Assembly (NCBI GenBank): GCA_036583965.1
Contig: JAZBQD010000015.1
Coordinates: 27,812,310-27,876,309 of the forward strand
Direction: 5' to 3'
Source of the DNA: Prunella strophiata
Taxonomy: Eukaryota; Chordata; Aves; Passeriformes; Prunellidae
DNA: 64,000 nt
This document shows, piece after piece, positions 49,501 to 60,392 of this stretch. Under the pieces are notes generated by a model. That model saw only the letters and a program-made list of their open reading frames with translations, made no database searches and was not told the origin of the DNA. How positions within the stretch are numbered: the stretch's first letter is position 1; each line of letters begins with the position of its first letter. The position numbers were made by a program, and so were the translations under genes.

Positions 49501-52500
49501 GTGAGCGGGGCCGCCGTGAGGGAGGGAAGGAAGGAGGGATGGAGTGCCAGCGCCGGGAATTGGGGGAGCGGGCAGGGAGACAGTGAGGCAGTGCGCAGCC
49601 CGTGCGGGGAGGGCCGGGGCAGTGCAGCCTCGCCGCTGCCCGTCCCGCGCCGGATGAGAACGGCCCCCGCCGCCTCCGCGCAGCTGTCGCAGCTCCCGCG
49701 CACCTGTGGGGAGGCGGCGGCACCGCGGGGTCCGGTCCCGCTCGGGCGGGACGGCGGGTGCGGAACCCCCGTGCCCCGGGGCGGGGCCTCGCCGCGCCTC
49801 CAGGTGTTTCCTCGGCCGGGTCCCGCGGAGGTACCGGAGGGTTCCCCCGGCCTCGCCGGTGCCGCGGCTCGGGGCCGCCCCTGGAGTTACGTAAAGCGGC
49901 GGCGGCGCTCCCCGAGCGCGGCCCCTCGGCGGCGGGGCCGGGCCGGGCGCTGCCCCAGCGGTGCCGGCCGGTCTGGTTGGGTTCTGCTCGGTTCAGAACC
50001 GTCGGAAGTGGCGCTCCCTGACGCGCGGGTTTGCGGTGCAAGGTACCCGCAGTTGTTTCCAGTTCCGTGACAGACTCTATGAGGCAGCAATTACTCCTCT
50101 GTGTGTGAGGTGTGATAAATAGCCCCCCCCCCCCCCCCCCCCCATTTGGAGTTCATAAGCAGGTAAAAAATGTTGTTAGGTAACTTGGCTGAAGTCGGCG
50201 AAAAACGATTATTTAAAAAAAAATAATGAAACCTAAGTCTGGAAGTTGTTTCTTTATATATTCTGCCTGTTCTATAGCTGACTTTCCTCAGTAGCACTTA
50301 GACCCTAAACATCAGAGATCAGCTTGTCTGCGTTGTCCAAACAGAGGCACAATATATGTAACCAGATCACAAATAATATTGCATAGCTAAAAGTCTTCTA
50401 AATCCAATTACAGCTGTTAAGTACGGATTGTTTTGTTTCTAATCTATTATCGTGGAATCGTGTGGCTTACATCTTTCTCACTGAATATACAAGCCATTAG
50501 TTTAAAAAGGTTTGGAGCTGCGATAGCTGCAAGCTGCAGGCAAACCCTTTTTAAGTGGTTTATTACAGCCTATTTGCTTCTCCCGCAGAAAGGGAGGTGG
50601 CTGCTGTAAACACCAGGATAAGTTGGTGTCATGCTGCTCTTGTAGCATGTGACGGCCGGGTTCCCGGGACTGTCCTATCCTGTTCCTGATCTTGCAGTTC
50701 AGCGCTTCCAGCAAATGTTCTCTTCCTTCTCTTTTCGTTCTTAACTCACACCTGGGAATCAAACTAAACAAAATACAGGTCCCAGACAGGAAGCAAATTT
50801 CTTGCAGAAGGTCAAGTAAATAGCTAGAAAAGAAAGTGCAGTCTCTGGGGTATCTCATAGGTCTCATGAACAGTTTGTTCTTGAAGTTGGTGTGTTGCAA
50901 TGATTCTGCTGGTTCTGTGCAGCTGGGGTAGGAGCACACTGAGCACACAAACCCTCCGTGCTGCACCGAGGTAAGCAGGGAGTGACGTGGTTTTGTCTAA
51001 ATGGATTCTTTTTTTTTTTAATGAAATTGTTCTCAGTTCTTTCTATTATGTGAATTGGCAGTAAACTATATTCATAGATAAGACTGGATTTCTAGGGTTG
51101 TGACCCTTGTTTGAGCATTGTATTTTTTTTAATATTCAGTAGCCTTCATAAAGTGCAGATTGATTTGATTTTGAACCCTGTGGTAACTCATAGCATGTAA
51201 ATATTTTACATACTAGGAAATTGTGATACTTCTACAGTCAAAGGTGAATTTACATGTGTATTTAGGAATATATAAAGGCTGTTTGTGAGGCTGGTAATGT
51301 AATATTTTTGTATATTGCTTTCAACTTTTTTATAAAAGAAAATATTCAAGTTAAGTGAAGCTGTGTGCTGTTTGCTCACTTGACATTTCTGTTACTCAGA
51401 GAACTTTCCTGTTGTTTTTCAAAGCTAGAGGAATCTGTGTGTGACACAGGTGGTACCAGCCCCTTTTATTTGTCTGTGGGTGTGTTTACTGTGTCAGATT
51501 GAGTCAAGAACGGCCTTCAGAGGAAAACAGTGTCATCATCACCTTTAATACTCATCAACTCACAATTTGGGGTGGCTTTGCAGAGTACAAAAGAAACTAA
51601 ACCAGAAAATTGTACCCTGGGAGCAGGCTTAGTGTAGAGCAGCTGCTAATAAGTATCCAGGCAGTGGTGGTACCGAATTAGAGCTGGTCTGAAATGAAAG
51701 CTGCTGAAGCATGTACAGTGCAGGTGTTGGCCTCTCAACACCAAGGGCTTTATGCTCAGGGTGGGCTGTGTTGAGCTCTCTTCCTTGCCAAATTGGTGCA
51801 GCTGCTCAGAAATTCGTGTACAGTTAAGAGTAGTGTAGTAAGTAAACAAGCTCAAGATAGTAAGTTCTTGACTGGCATTTCACTTTAAAGGAAGAATTTC
51901 TTCTAGGAAAGACTGTTCACAACTATTGTAACTGGTAAAAATGTCATTGTGGGGGTTTAGGTTTGGTTTGGTTCTTTTCATGAAGTGTTGAAAAGCACAA
52001 AGTTTTTTTGCATCTTAAAATTCCACAAACGCCTAGGTTAGTTTCAACAGATAGCCCCTGAGATGTGAGTTTATTCTGCACTCCAGGTTCATTACCATGC
52101 AACAGAGGATAATCACTTTTAACATATAGATTGTTTGATTTTTTGCTGTCTGGACTCACTTAGGTTCTTCCTTTTACAGAAATTTTATCCTGTACCTCCC
52201 AGTAGCATAGCTGGGTGGGACATTGTTTAAGGGCATGCTCTCAAATCCTTGTGTGGTAGTATGAAAGAGTCACTGAAGTAGCACGTGAAAAAGTAGTTAC
52301 CTTTTTTACTGTTTCATTTAGATATTGTTCAGAAAATAGTGCTAGAGAAAATTTAACAGACAATGCTTCACACCTTGCATTAAAGAAAAATTATTGCAGA
52401 GCTTGTTGTTCAAGGCAGAAAATAGATTTTCTTACTGAGATGTGGGTGGAAAAAGGGATTTAGATCTGGTGTAGCTCCAGGAGAACATCTTGTCTCAGAG

Positions 52501-54070
52501 ACAGGTGTGACTTGCTTCTCTCACATGGAGTGAGGCTGAAGCAGGTCAGATGTCTGACACGTGGCTTCACTCCCACAACCAAGCACAGGACTGTGCTGCA
52601 GCAGAAGCTGCTGGATACCTCAAATCCCATCCCTGACCAGCTGAGTGAGTCTGCAGGGGTTTATGGTACTGACAGTTCAGCTCCCTCAGATGCTGCTGAG
52701 TGTCCAGCCTCATTCCACAGTGAAGCAGAGATATTCCCAAGAAATGACTGCCAGTTTGAAATTGTTCTCCTAGTCAAGTTAACTGAGTTTTCTAACAGAC
52801 AGTATGTGAAGACTTCCTGATGTAGCTGAAAGGATGACTGAGTTTGTTTTTTCCTTTACTTAAGGAGTTTGTTCAAGAGAATTTTTCAGTCTTCCTTGTG
52901 CTGGTTCATTTAAAATTTATGACTTTATTCCTATGCTCTAGGATTAATTTAGAGCAAGACAGGGAAAGCATCACTTCATACTCACAATTAGAAATCTCAT
53001 TTGGTTTTACTGCAGTAGATGATTGATTGTCTGATGTGAATCAGGTTGGTGGTTTCCCATTTCACAGCTTCCTGCAGCCTCCTGGTTGATTAGTTTATTC
53101 CTGGGTAAATGGATCATGGCTCAAATCCTGTTAATCCAAAGAGGTGGCATTTAATTTGCATCTTGTAAGAGCTCTTCTTTGGGTACTTTGTTAAAATGAG
53201 ATGGTGCTTTTTTGGCAGTTTGATACTGCTGTCTTAATTTTATTTTGCTTTTTTTCCAGAAATGTATACACATGCACACAAAAGACTCATTTGAAATGCC
53301 TTTGTTGAAGAAAAAATACTAAAATTTTATTTATCTTTTTTCTGTACACTTTTTTTTTTTTTTCCATTTTAATCTTCTGGAATGGAAAACTACCTGCTGT
53401 AACAACCCTGCTTTTGATATGCATGCTTGTAAAACTTAATTGCTCCAATTCAGACTCCAGAAGCTGTGCACATTTTACATTGTGACAAATGTCTGCAGCA
53501 TTATATACAACAGAGTTGTTTTGAAAAAATATTTTGCATTGAAAACAGATCCATTATACTTCAGTGAATGTATAATATGCAAATATGTTTTCACCTAAGT
53601 TGTTTACTGTCATGTCTTTTGATTCATGTCATGTATATTGTTGCCTGTGTGTTTGGCTTGCATAGTCTGCAGTGGATGTCTTACAGAACCAATTCTGAGA
53701 AAACCTTTTGTACTGTTTAGATGAAACAGTGACTGAAGCTACTTCTTCTCACATGCCAAAAAAATTGCTGACTCTCTGGATTAAACCTTAAGTCTTGAAG
53801 GACAAAAGGATTTTTCTCTTTTGTAATCTTGCTTTACCTCTTTGCCATTTTAATTTTAATTGCTGTGAAAGACAGCACTATTGTAAAGCTGTCTGTCAAA
53901 TGGTTGAGATATAACCTAAAAGCACCATTTTATATGAAGCCACATTCTTTGTGGAAGTGTTTTACCATCAATACTGCTATGTACCATCTCAGAGCTAATA
54001 CAGATTTTTTTCCAAAGCTCTGTTGCTTTGACTTACAACTGACAGCAATATTTTCTGTCCTTAATTGCAG
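49501..54070. other. SNX16: SNX16 intron 1
   Basis: The GT donor is at 49501 and the acceptor CTTAATTGCAG ends at 54070. The first ~560 bases are still CpG-rich and probably regulatory. A C21 homopolymer follows at 50123-50143. A second good donor sequence (CACCGAG|GTAAGC at 50971) might serve an alternative first exon, but there is no independent support. The minus-strand frame of 154 codons at 50502-50966 has no recognisable homologue. I see no transposon in this intron. Confidence 0.6.
50123..50143. repeat. Poly(C) run of 21 bases
   Basis: An uninterrupted C21 lies just 3' of the CpG island. On the minus strand this is G21, able to form a G-quadruplex. Long C runs are rare and are also a common place for sequencing length errors. 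Confidence 0.9.
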
Positions 54071-54163
54071 GTAGTGTTCCTGAAAACAAGAGGAAACATG
54101 GTTTATACAGCGAATGAAGCTTAAATTCCTGGACCAAAAGCTGAGGGCTTTTTTTCATGAAGG
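54071..54163 (+). promoter_or_regulatory. SNX16: SNX16 5' leader in exon 2 with upstream AUGs
   Basis: This is the untranslated start of exon 2. It holds three AUGs before the main start. The first, at 54098, is in strong context (A at -3, G at +4) and opens an eight-codon frame that stops at 54122-54124. The second, at 54114, is in weak context; its frame continues to 54326 and overlaps the coding start. The third, at 54157, is also weak; its frame ends at 54312. The main AUG at 54164 has A at -3 and G at +4. Ribosomes would reach it by leaky scanning or by restarting after the short frame, so translation may be regulated here. Confidence 0.65.
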
Positions 54164-54535
54164 ATGGCAACACCATATGTTCCTGTTCCTATTCCTATTG
54201 GAAGTTCATCATCCAGCTTTACAAACAGAAACCAAAGAAGTTCTTCCTTCGGGAGCATTTCAACGAGTTCGAGCTCCTCAAAAGGACAACTGGAGGACTC
54301 TGCAGTTGGTAGTTTTAAAAAGATGAGCGTGCCTGACCAGATTGGTTCCACATCATCTGCATGTAGCAGTCCCCTTGTTAGGACTAAATTTACAGGTCTG
54401 GAGACATCCATAGAATACAGTACTCAGCCTGTAGAAGAAATAGAGCAGAATGAAGATTCCAGGACCTGGGAAGATCGACCATCCACGCCTACTATTCTGG
54501 GCTATGAGGTGATGGAGGAAAGGGCAAAATTCACT
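54164..54535 (+). CDS. SNX16: Sorting nexin 16, coding exon 1 (residues 1-124)
   Basis: SNX16 is a PX-domain protein that binds phosphatidylinositol 3-phosphate on early and late endosomes and takes part in trafficking, for example of EGF receptor. This exon encodes the N-terminal region. It begins [13 protein letters not shown], very close to mammalian SNX16 from memory. A Ser-rich, probably disordered segment follows at residues 14-40, with SSSFGSIS near 26-33. Then come KGQLEDS near 40-46, [11 protein letters not shown] near 68-78, and [23 protein letters not shown] near 102-124, where the PX domain starts. The start was chosen for homology and a strong initiation context. The exon ends in phase 0 at ATTCACT|GTAAGT. 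The tract of consecutive Ser at residues 35-39 looks slightly longer than in mammals. Confidence 0.95.
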
Positions 54536-55617
54536 GTAAGTTTTGGGCATAGTGTAGTTGATCCTGTAATGACAAGATAGCAGTTGAATGTGCTCTGCAT
54601 TATCTTTCAGGAATTAATCCTGCAGTTCAGGGATGTTACCAGTTTAGCTTCAAAGTACTTCCTGACAGGAAAATACCATTCTTGTTATACAGGTGGGAAA
54701 ACTGGGACTAGAAAGCAGTCTTTCCTGTAATTGTGTATGTAGACTAGAAGGAATTAATTCTGTTTCATGTATCAATTTCTGCTGGAAAAGTCAGGAATTC
54801 CTTGCACCTACAATTCCTTGTGAAATTGAACTTGTGTAAGTTCTGTGTGGTTAAACTTCTTAGGTAAAATGCAGTCTTCTATTTGACATGAATGATAAGA
54901 AACCTTGACGTTAGCCCTTTGTAGTTATAACTTAAAACATTTCTGTTAAAGTGCAAACATGTTGGTTTCACCTTCTTGCCCAGTTCAGTTTCTAGTAAGG
55001 GGAAATCTGTTCTGCAAACAGACTGGGAAGTTGCTTATGCCATATCTTGTGCCAGAACAGCAGCCTACCTGGTTTGTATTGATTTTTCTCGAAGTGCAGT
55101 GTAGCTGGCAGTTCATTTTTTTTTTTTTTGCATGCCATAAATATATCGATGTACTTCCACATTTGTTTTTGTGCATGTTGTTGAAATATTTCTTTGAGAT
55201 AATACAGCAGTGCTTGTGGGACTGATGGCTGTTTGTTACTGATTATTAACTATATTACTTAAGATGAACAATATTAATCAGAATAGGTAAGGAGAAGGAA
55301 ATAGCAGACTAGCTTTTTTTTTCCTCCTGTTTTCTTTTAGATTAGAGAAGTGCAGAGTCTTTATGACAGTTAAAATACTAATGAAATCAAGATCTTTTCG
55401 CAAAAAGTTAAATAATGATGCCTTTTGATTATTTCAGAGGATACCCTGACTTTACCTGAGATTTTCAGCTTCTAACATCTTCATATATGTTAGCATAAGA
55501 GAAAAGCAGAATTTTTTTTTTTAACAGGTAGATTTAATTTTTTTTTTTAAATAATAACCTTCAAAACTAAACCAACAGTTAATATTGTTATGTGTACAAA
55601 GGATTAGTTTGCAAATA

Positions 55618-56080
55618 ACACAGAATCATTTAGGTTGGGAAAGACCTCTAAGATCAAATCCAGCCTTTGGTCACCTCCTTGACAGCCAGATGATGGCACA
55701 AAGTACCACATCCACTCATTTCTTGAGCAGCTCTGGGGACGGTGACTCCACCACCTCCCTGGGCAGCTCATTGCAATGTTTAACCACCTTTTCTGTGAAG
55801 GAATTCTTCCTGATGTTCAACCTGAACCTCCCCTGGTGCAGCTTGAGGCCATTTCCTCTTGTCCTGTCACTGGTTGCCTGGGAGAAGAGACTGACCCCCA
55901 CCTGGCTAAAGCCTCTTTTCAGGTGGTTGTAGGGAGCCATAACCACCCAGGTCTCTCCTGAGCCTCCTTTGCTCCCAGATAAATGTCCCCAGCTCCCTCA
56001 GCCACTCCTCACATGACTTACCCTCTAGACCTTTCACCAGCTTGTTACCCTTTGGACAGTCTCCTCTGTGTCTTTCTTGA
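55618..56080 (-). mobile_element. CR1 LINE fragment in SNX16 intron 2, antisense to the gene
   Basis: The left edge AACACAGAATCATTTAGG is the complement of a CR1 3' end. The complement then shows the usual blocks. A minus-strand frame at 55716-55946 keeps CR1-type motifs ([37 protein letters not shown]). It is 5'-truncated near 56080, and the upstream coding part is in another frame, so it is inactive. It lies between exons without touching either splice site. Confidence 0.93.
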
Positions 56081-56697
56081 AGACATTGCCAAGACATACT
56101 CCAGTGTGCCTGTAAGGTGTTTTTCTGTAATAACAATGACAACTTTGTCTCACTGTTGTATGTGGAAGACCAGGTCACAGTACAAGTGAAATATTCTTCC
56201 ATTGTAAAATGCTTGGATGCATTTTTGCTCTTCCTGATTTCACTTCTATTGCCTGAGTTGGTTTCTGAAGGCCACACAATTAACTGTTTGTTTTCAGTTG
56301 CATGTTCTGTATGCAGTTTGCTGTTGTGCATTAAAGCCAGCAAGTAATTAGTCCTAAGAATCTGAGTTGCTTTTGCAGTGCTAAATCAGTGAGATTTAGA
56401 AGACAGTGGAAGACAGTGGAAAGCAAATTAAATCACTTGTAAAAGAGAGGAGACTCAATTGTTGAATTCTTTTCTTACTGTTGGTCACATCTGATAGTTT
56501 CCAAAAATAAGAATCTGATTAAGCTGAATGATGTCCAAGCTTTGGGAGTTAGATGTTAGTGTATGTTGGAGTACATGGTTGCTGAACCTTACAGGAGAGA
56601 AAACCTAGTCTGAAAAATATCTCCTTGTAAGCATTTAGTCTTAAGTGAATTCAAAGCCCTGGGATGTTCAATTAGCACTTTTTTCCTTTTTCTTTTC

Positions 56698-56718
56698 TTT
56701 TTTTTTTTTTTTTTTTAA
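56698..56718. repeat. Poly(T) run of 21 bases in intron 2
   Basis: A T21 follows a CTTTTTCTTTTCTTT tract and is followed by AAAG. It looks like a polypyrimidine acceptor tract, but no AG-bounded exon with an SNX16-like product follows. Confidence 0.9.
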
Positions 56719-58057
56719 AGCGAAGTAGAAATGATAATGAGATGCTGAATCAGCCAGAGATTGTTGCCACATATGGGTGTATTTTCATTGATGATTTTTT
56801 ATTTATAGAATAAAGCAATTTATGATTAAGTAGAATAAAATTAATTTGTTTAATTAGTTTGTGATTTTTACCCAAGATCTTGTATGAAGGAACTGAGAGG
56901 TGTTTTTGTGATGTTCTAGTCCTTACTCACTAATTGCAAACCTTAAAGAGAAGCAAAAAAACACCCAACCACCTTTTTTTTTTAACTTTGGCAGAAAAAC
57001 CAAACATGTTTGTTTCAGGTTGCCCATAATTTTGAGGCCATTAATCACAAGATGATTGCACTCCCTGTTACAGTTAAGTTCACTGTAATTTGTGAACTTT
57101 TTTTTTTCTTAGTTATCTGATGTTCACTTGGAAATTATTCCACTTTTTCTTGCTATATGTGTTTAAACAATGCTTTTGCAGAACTTAGAGTAAAATACAA
57201 GAACAGAATATTGATTAGCAAGTAAATTCACATGCATATTCCAAAGTTTCTTATTCTGTGTTTTACTGTGTACTAGCAGAGTCTTCACAACTTTACATTT
57301 ATTAATTTTATTTATGAAAATAAAACTGCTTATACTTTTAGTATGACAGTAAAGTAATAAAATATTTGGATAAGCATTTATACATAAAATGCAAGGCAGA
57401 AAAGTTATATTTTAATGCTGGTTTTGTAAGCATGTCCTGCAGCTTGAATTTTAAAAGGCTAATAGCTTTTTCCTCTGTCATAATCCATGACTTCCACAAA
57501 TGATGTGTCTAGAAAGTGAAATTGTGTTTAAAACATAGATAAGAGCAGTACTTGCTGAAAAATTGCTTTTGATTTGCACCATAGTTATCTGTAGTTTCTG
57601 TAATTATCTGGAACTTAATATATTATCGAAGACAAAATTGCTAGAAACAGTCTCAGACCTGTACAGGAGTTGGCTAGCCCTGGGGTTATCACATGTTGGG
57701 ACTGCAGTAAGAAAAATACACTTGCCAGCTAAAACAACCTCCTGTGACAGCATGAAGTACTGGAGAAGATTCTGCTATGTAACCGAGTAGAAAATGTTTT
57801 AAGTAGAATTTGGTTAAATGAGGGATCATTTATCATTATGATTCTAAAAATACCTTCTTCATTCTTGTATTATATTTTTTACCTACAGACTGGGAAAAAT
57901 AACCCAGTACAATTTCAGAACCTATCTTTCCCTACATTGGAGGGAGTAAGGTTATAACATTAGATGCTGTTTAATGTTTTCTAGTTAAAGTTGTGTTGTT
58001 AGATTCATTGTGTTCAGGCATTGGAATATTAATTCTCCTAAAAAGTAGTTGTAGTAT

Positions 58058-58079
58058 TATCATCATCATTATCATCATT
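58058..58079. repeat. ATC-rich short tandem repeat
   Basis: Imperfect ATC/ATT units (TATCATCATCATTATCATCATTG-like) in intron 2. Simple repeat only. Confidence 0.8.
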
Positions 58080-58730
58080 GTTTTGTTTCTTTATCCATTT
58101 TGTTTTTAAATAGGAGCATGGTACTGCTGTGCTGTTGTCTTGCTAAATCTGATTGAAAGTATCCATTACTTCAGTTTACATAGTGATGGTATAATCATTC
58201 TGATGCAGTTTTCTAGTGAAATCATATTTTGCCTGGAAAGACAAAACCTAATGTTCAAGACAAATGCAAAGGAGGATGTAATTTTATTCTGCATCATTTC
58301 TCCTTGTGAAGCAAGTCAGATGAGACATTTTGAAACAATATCACACAGGACCTAATGATTAATAGTCATCTTAAAAATAGAGAGGCCTCCAGGATCAATG
58401 AGTAAAACTGTAATTTAGGAAAGGTTAAAGGAGATCACTGAAACACACTTCTCTTACTTTTTTGATAGCCTAGCCTTTTGTTCTGCTGAATACATTCTTT
58501 CTTATAGACAGAAATAGTTGTATTTAGGGATTACAGGAACTCCTTCCTTAAATTCTGAAATTAATTTAAACTCTTTGTACTGATAATTATTTGCATTTCT
58601 TTTACTCTAATTAAGACTTTTTTTATCCACGAATTTTGTTTCATTAAGAAATAGAGGATCATTTCAGCCTTCCAGACAATGCAGTGTGAAGTTTTGCACA
58701 TTTTTCTGATATTTCTGCCTTTCCACACAG

Positions 58731-58817
58731 GTATACAAAATACTGGTGAAAAGAAGTCCAGAGGAAAGCTGGGTGGTTTTCAGACGGTACACAGATTTCT
58801 CCAGACTTAATGACAAG
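58731..58817 (+). CDS. SNX16: Sorting nexin 16, coding exon 2 (residues 125-153), PX domain core
   Basis: The exon is 87 bases, 29 codons, phase 0 at both ends. It opens [14 protein letters not shown] directly after the AKFT of the previous exon. It carries the PX signature [13 protein letters not shown]: residues R142-R143-Y144 form the arginine-tyrosine motif that contacts the 3-phosphate of PI3P in PX domains. Boundaries are fixed by the acceptor TTTCCACACAG|GTATAC and the donor GACAAG|GTGGGA, and by exact in-frame continuity. The donor has G at +3 rather than A, a slightly weaker form. Translation into the intron would soon meet a stop. Confidence 0.95.
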
Positions 58818-59517
58818 GTGGGAATTATAAACTGGTAAATTCTCAGCTATCTTGCCTCACTTCTTTCATGTCTTATTTTTTTGTTACATCTTCTGTTTTT
58901 TTCTGATTTTAATGCATATAAAACACATACTGTATTAATGACTGGAAAAATATGATTCCTCATGTTTTCAAAGATACATAAAACAGCTACTGCTGACATA
59001 AAGAAGATGTAACAGCTTCATCTGAAGCTGTTAGTGTGCTTTAAACTTTATTCCTAGTTTATATGATAAAGGAATTAACTCTTGAATATTTATTGCCCAC
59101 ATGAAAATAGAACTAGGGGCTTGTATTCTCTTGCAGGAATGATCCAGTAGTTATTTAGTTCCTTTCTGTGTAACAAACTGTGATTTTGTTCATCATAAAA
59201 CTGAAGTTTCATGAACGTAAATATGTTCTTTGTATGTTGGTCAGTCTTTAGTTGTTTTCAATGTCTTCAAAGTTAATAGTGAATACTATATCAGATCTTT
59301 AAAGATGGAGGAAACACCAGATGAATAGGAATTCTGGGTCAACAACTTAATGTTTTTAGAATTCTTGAAAGGAAAAAATGCTTGTCTGAAAAGCACAGGT
59401 TTTTATGATTAATAATGTTTAGCTATCAAAAGTAGAGAAACAATTGCACTTTTCTTTGTCCACTGTTAACTCCTAAAAATAATCTTTCATTGCCAGTTCA
59501 ACACACTTTCTGCTAGA

Positions 59518-59549
59518 ATGTTCTTTCATGTTTCAACATGAAAGAACAT
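59518..59549. repeat. Perfect 15-bp inverted repeat, 2-base spacer
   Basis: ATGTTCTTTCATGTT (59518-59532), spacer TC, then AACATGAAAGAACAT (59535-59549). The arms are exact complements. Pairing stops at the next base on each side. The near-zero loop favours a cruciform in DNA; a transcript would fold with a slightly shortened stem. Confidence 0.95.
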
Positions 59550-60367
59550 GAACCTTATTTCTTTACCCATTGTGAGGGATTTCTTGTACAGGCTATCACT
59601 TTGGATTTGTGTGCCTAATCAACTAAGAGCTAAATTCAGCTGAAATTTTGAAAATGGACTTGAACTTAAAAATTTCTCTGGGTTCTTGGTTTGACCTATT
59701 TGAACAACTTCTAGGCTACCTTTGAAACACCAGTAGTGTCTAAAACTAAATTGCTAAATGTGAATTAGTTTAGAGATTTCTTTCTGACAAAATTCTTCTC
59801 TTAAATACAGTCTATCTTAAATTAAGGAATGTCTTGATATTGGCAAAAGCCTGACTTCTTTTAAGACAATGGGTATTTCAATTCAGATTTTGAAAGTCAA
59901 GTCATACAGCAATTTGTATTTTGATCAGTTATGTCAGGTATAGGTCAAGAATTGGCTTACCTCCATTGACTTTTAGTGTGGTTGTCAGTGGTTTGAAAAT
60001 TAAAATTCCAAAATATGTATTAGAATAAATATTTAAATTTTACACATGAAGCCCCTAGTCTTTGCTATCAAATATTTGGCAAAAATATTTGGCTTTTATC
60101 ATTATTTCTAGGTATTAGTATTTCTGTTTAAAGAAAAAAAATCTATTTTTTAAAATTTGTGCCACTGTCTGAAGCTTTTTCACCTTTCAGTATCCATCTA
60201 AACATTTACTCTTTGGTCTGTAAGATGTTATACTTTTTATAATACAGAAATGTCAGCTTTGGGAGCTTAAACATACCACCATTCAGGAAATACTAGAGAA
60301 TTACAAAATAGTAACATAATAATAGTTTGAAAACACGTAATGAAATGGCCAGTTTTAGACTGTGACT

Positions 60368-60392
60368 CATGTGACATGTAATGTGTCACATG
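60368..60392. repeat. 9-bp inverted repeat, 7-base loop
   Basis: CATGTGACA at 60368-60376 and TGTCACATG at 60384-60392 enclose TGTAATG. It is short enough to arise by chance in a long intron. Confidence 0.8.

Larger units (their letters stand above)
49060..50065 (+). promoter_or_regulatory. SNX16 CpG-island promoter
   Basis: Sequence changes abruptly from AT-rich to strongly GC- and CpG-rich at about 49,060 and returns to AT-rich near 50,070. The densest part (49380-49500) contains GC boxes of the form CCCCGCCCC at 49391-49399, 49419-49428 and 49431-49441. There is no TATA box near the presumed start. An ETS-type CCGGAAT occurs at 49332-49338. A consensus splice donor at 49501 gives the transcript direction. 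Such islands mark promoters of broadly expressed genes, which fits SNX16. Start sites are probably dispersed and cannot be placed from sequence alone. Long open frames on both strands here are a composition effect. Confidence 0.9.
54536..58730. other. SNX16: SNX16 intron 2
   Basis: This intron of about 4.2 kb runs from GTAAGT at 54536 to the acceptor TTTCCACACAG ending at 58730. It contains one CR1 fragment (55618-56080), a T21 run (56698-56718) and a short ATC-rich repeat near 58058-58079. No other exon-like sequence was recognised. Confidence 0.85.

Noticed and set aside
49060..50070. Open frame of 336 codons on the plus strand and one of 299 codons on the minus strand (49142-50041)
   Set aside because: Both lie within the CpG island, where stop codons are rare because of high GC content. 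The translations are Pro/Ala/Arg/Gly-rich with no domain, and frames on both strands are open together.
50502..50966. 154-codon minus-strand frame in SNX16 intron 1
   Set aside because: I do not recognise the product, and there is no independent promoter or splice evidence. Its length is possible by chance.
54114..54326. 70-codon frame overlapping the SNX16 start
   Set aside because: Not considered a separate protein gene: it starts at a weak AUG and only shadows exon 2. It is retained as an upstream overlapping frame.
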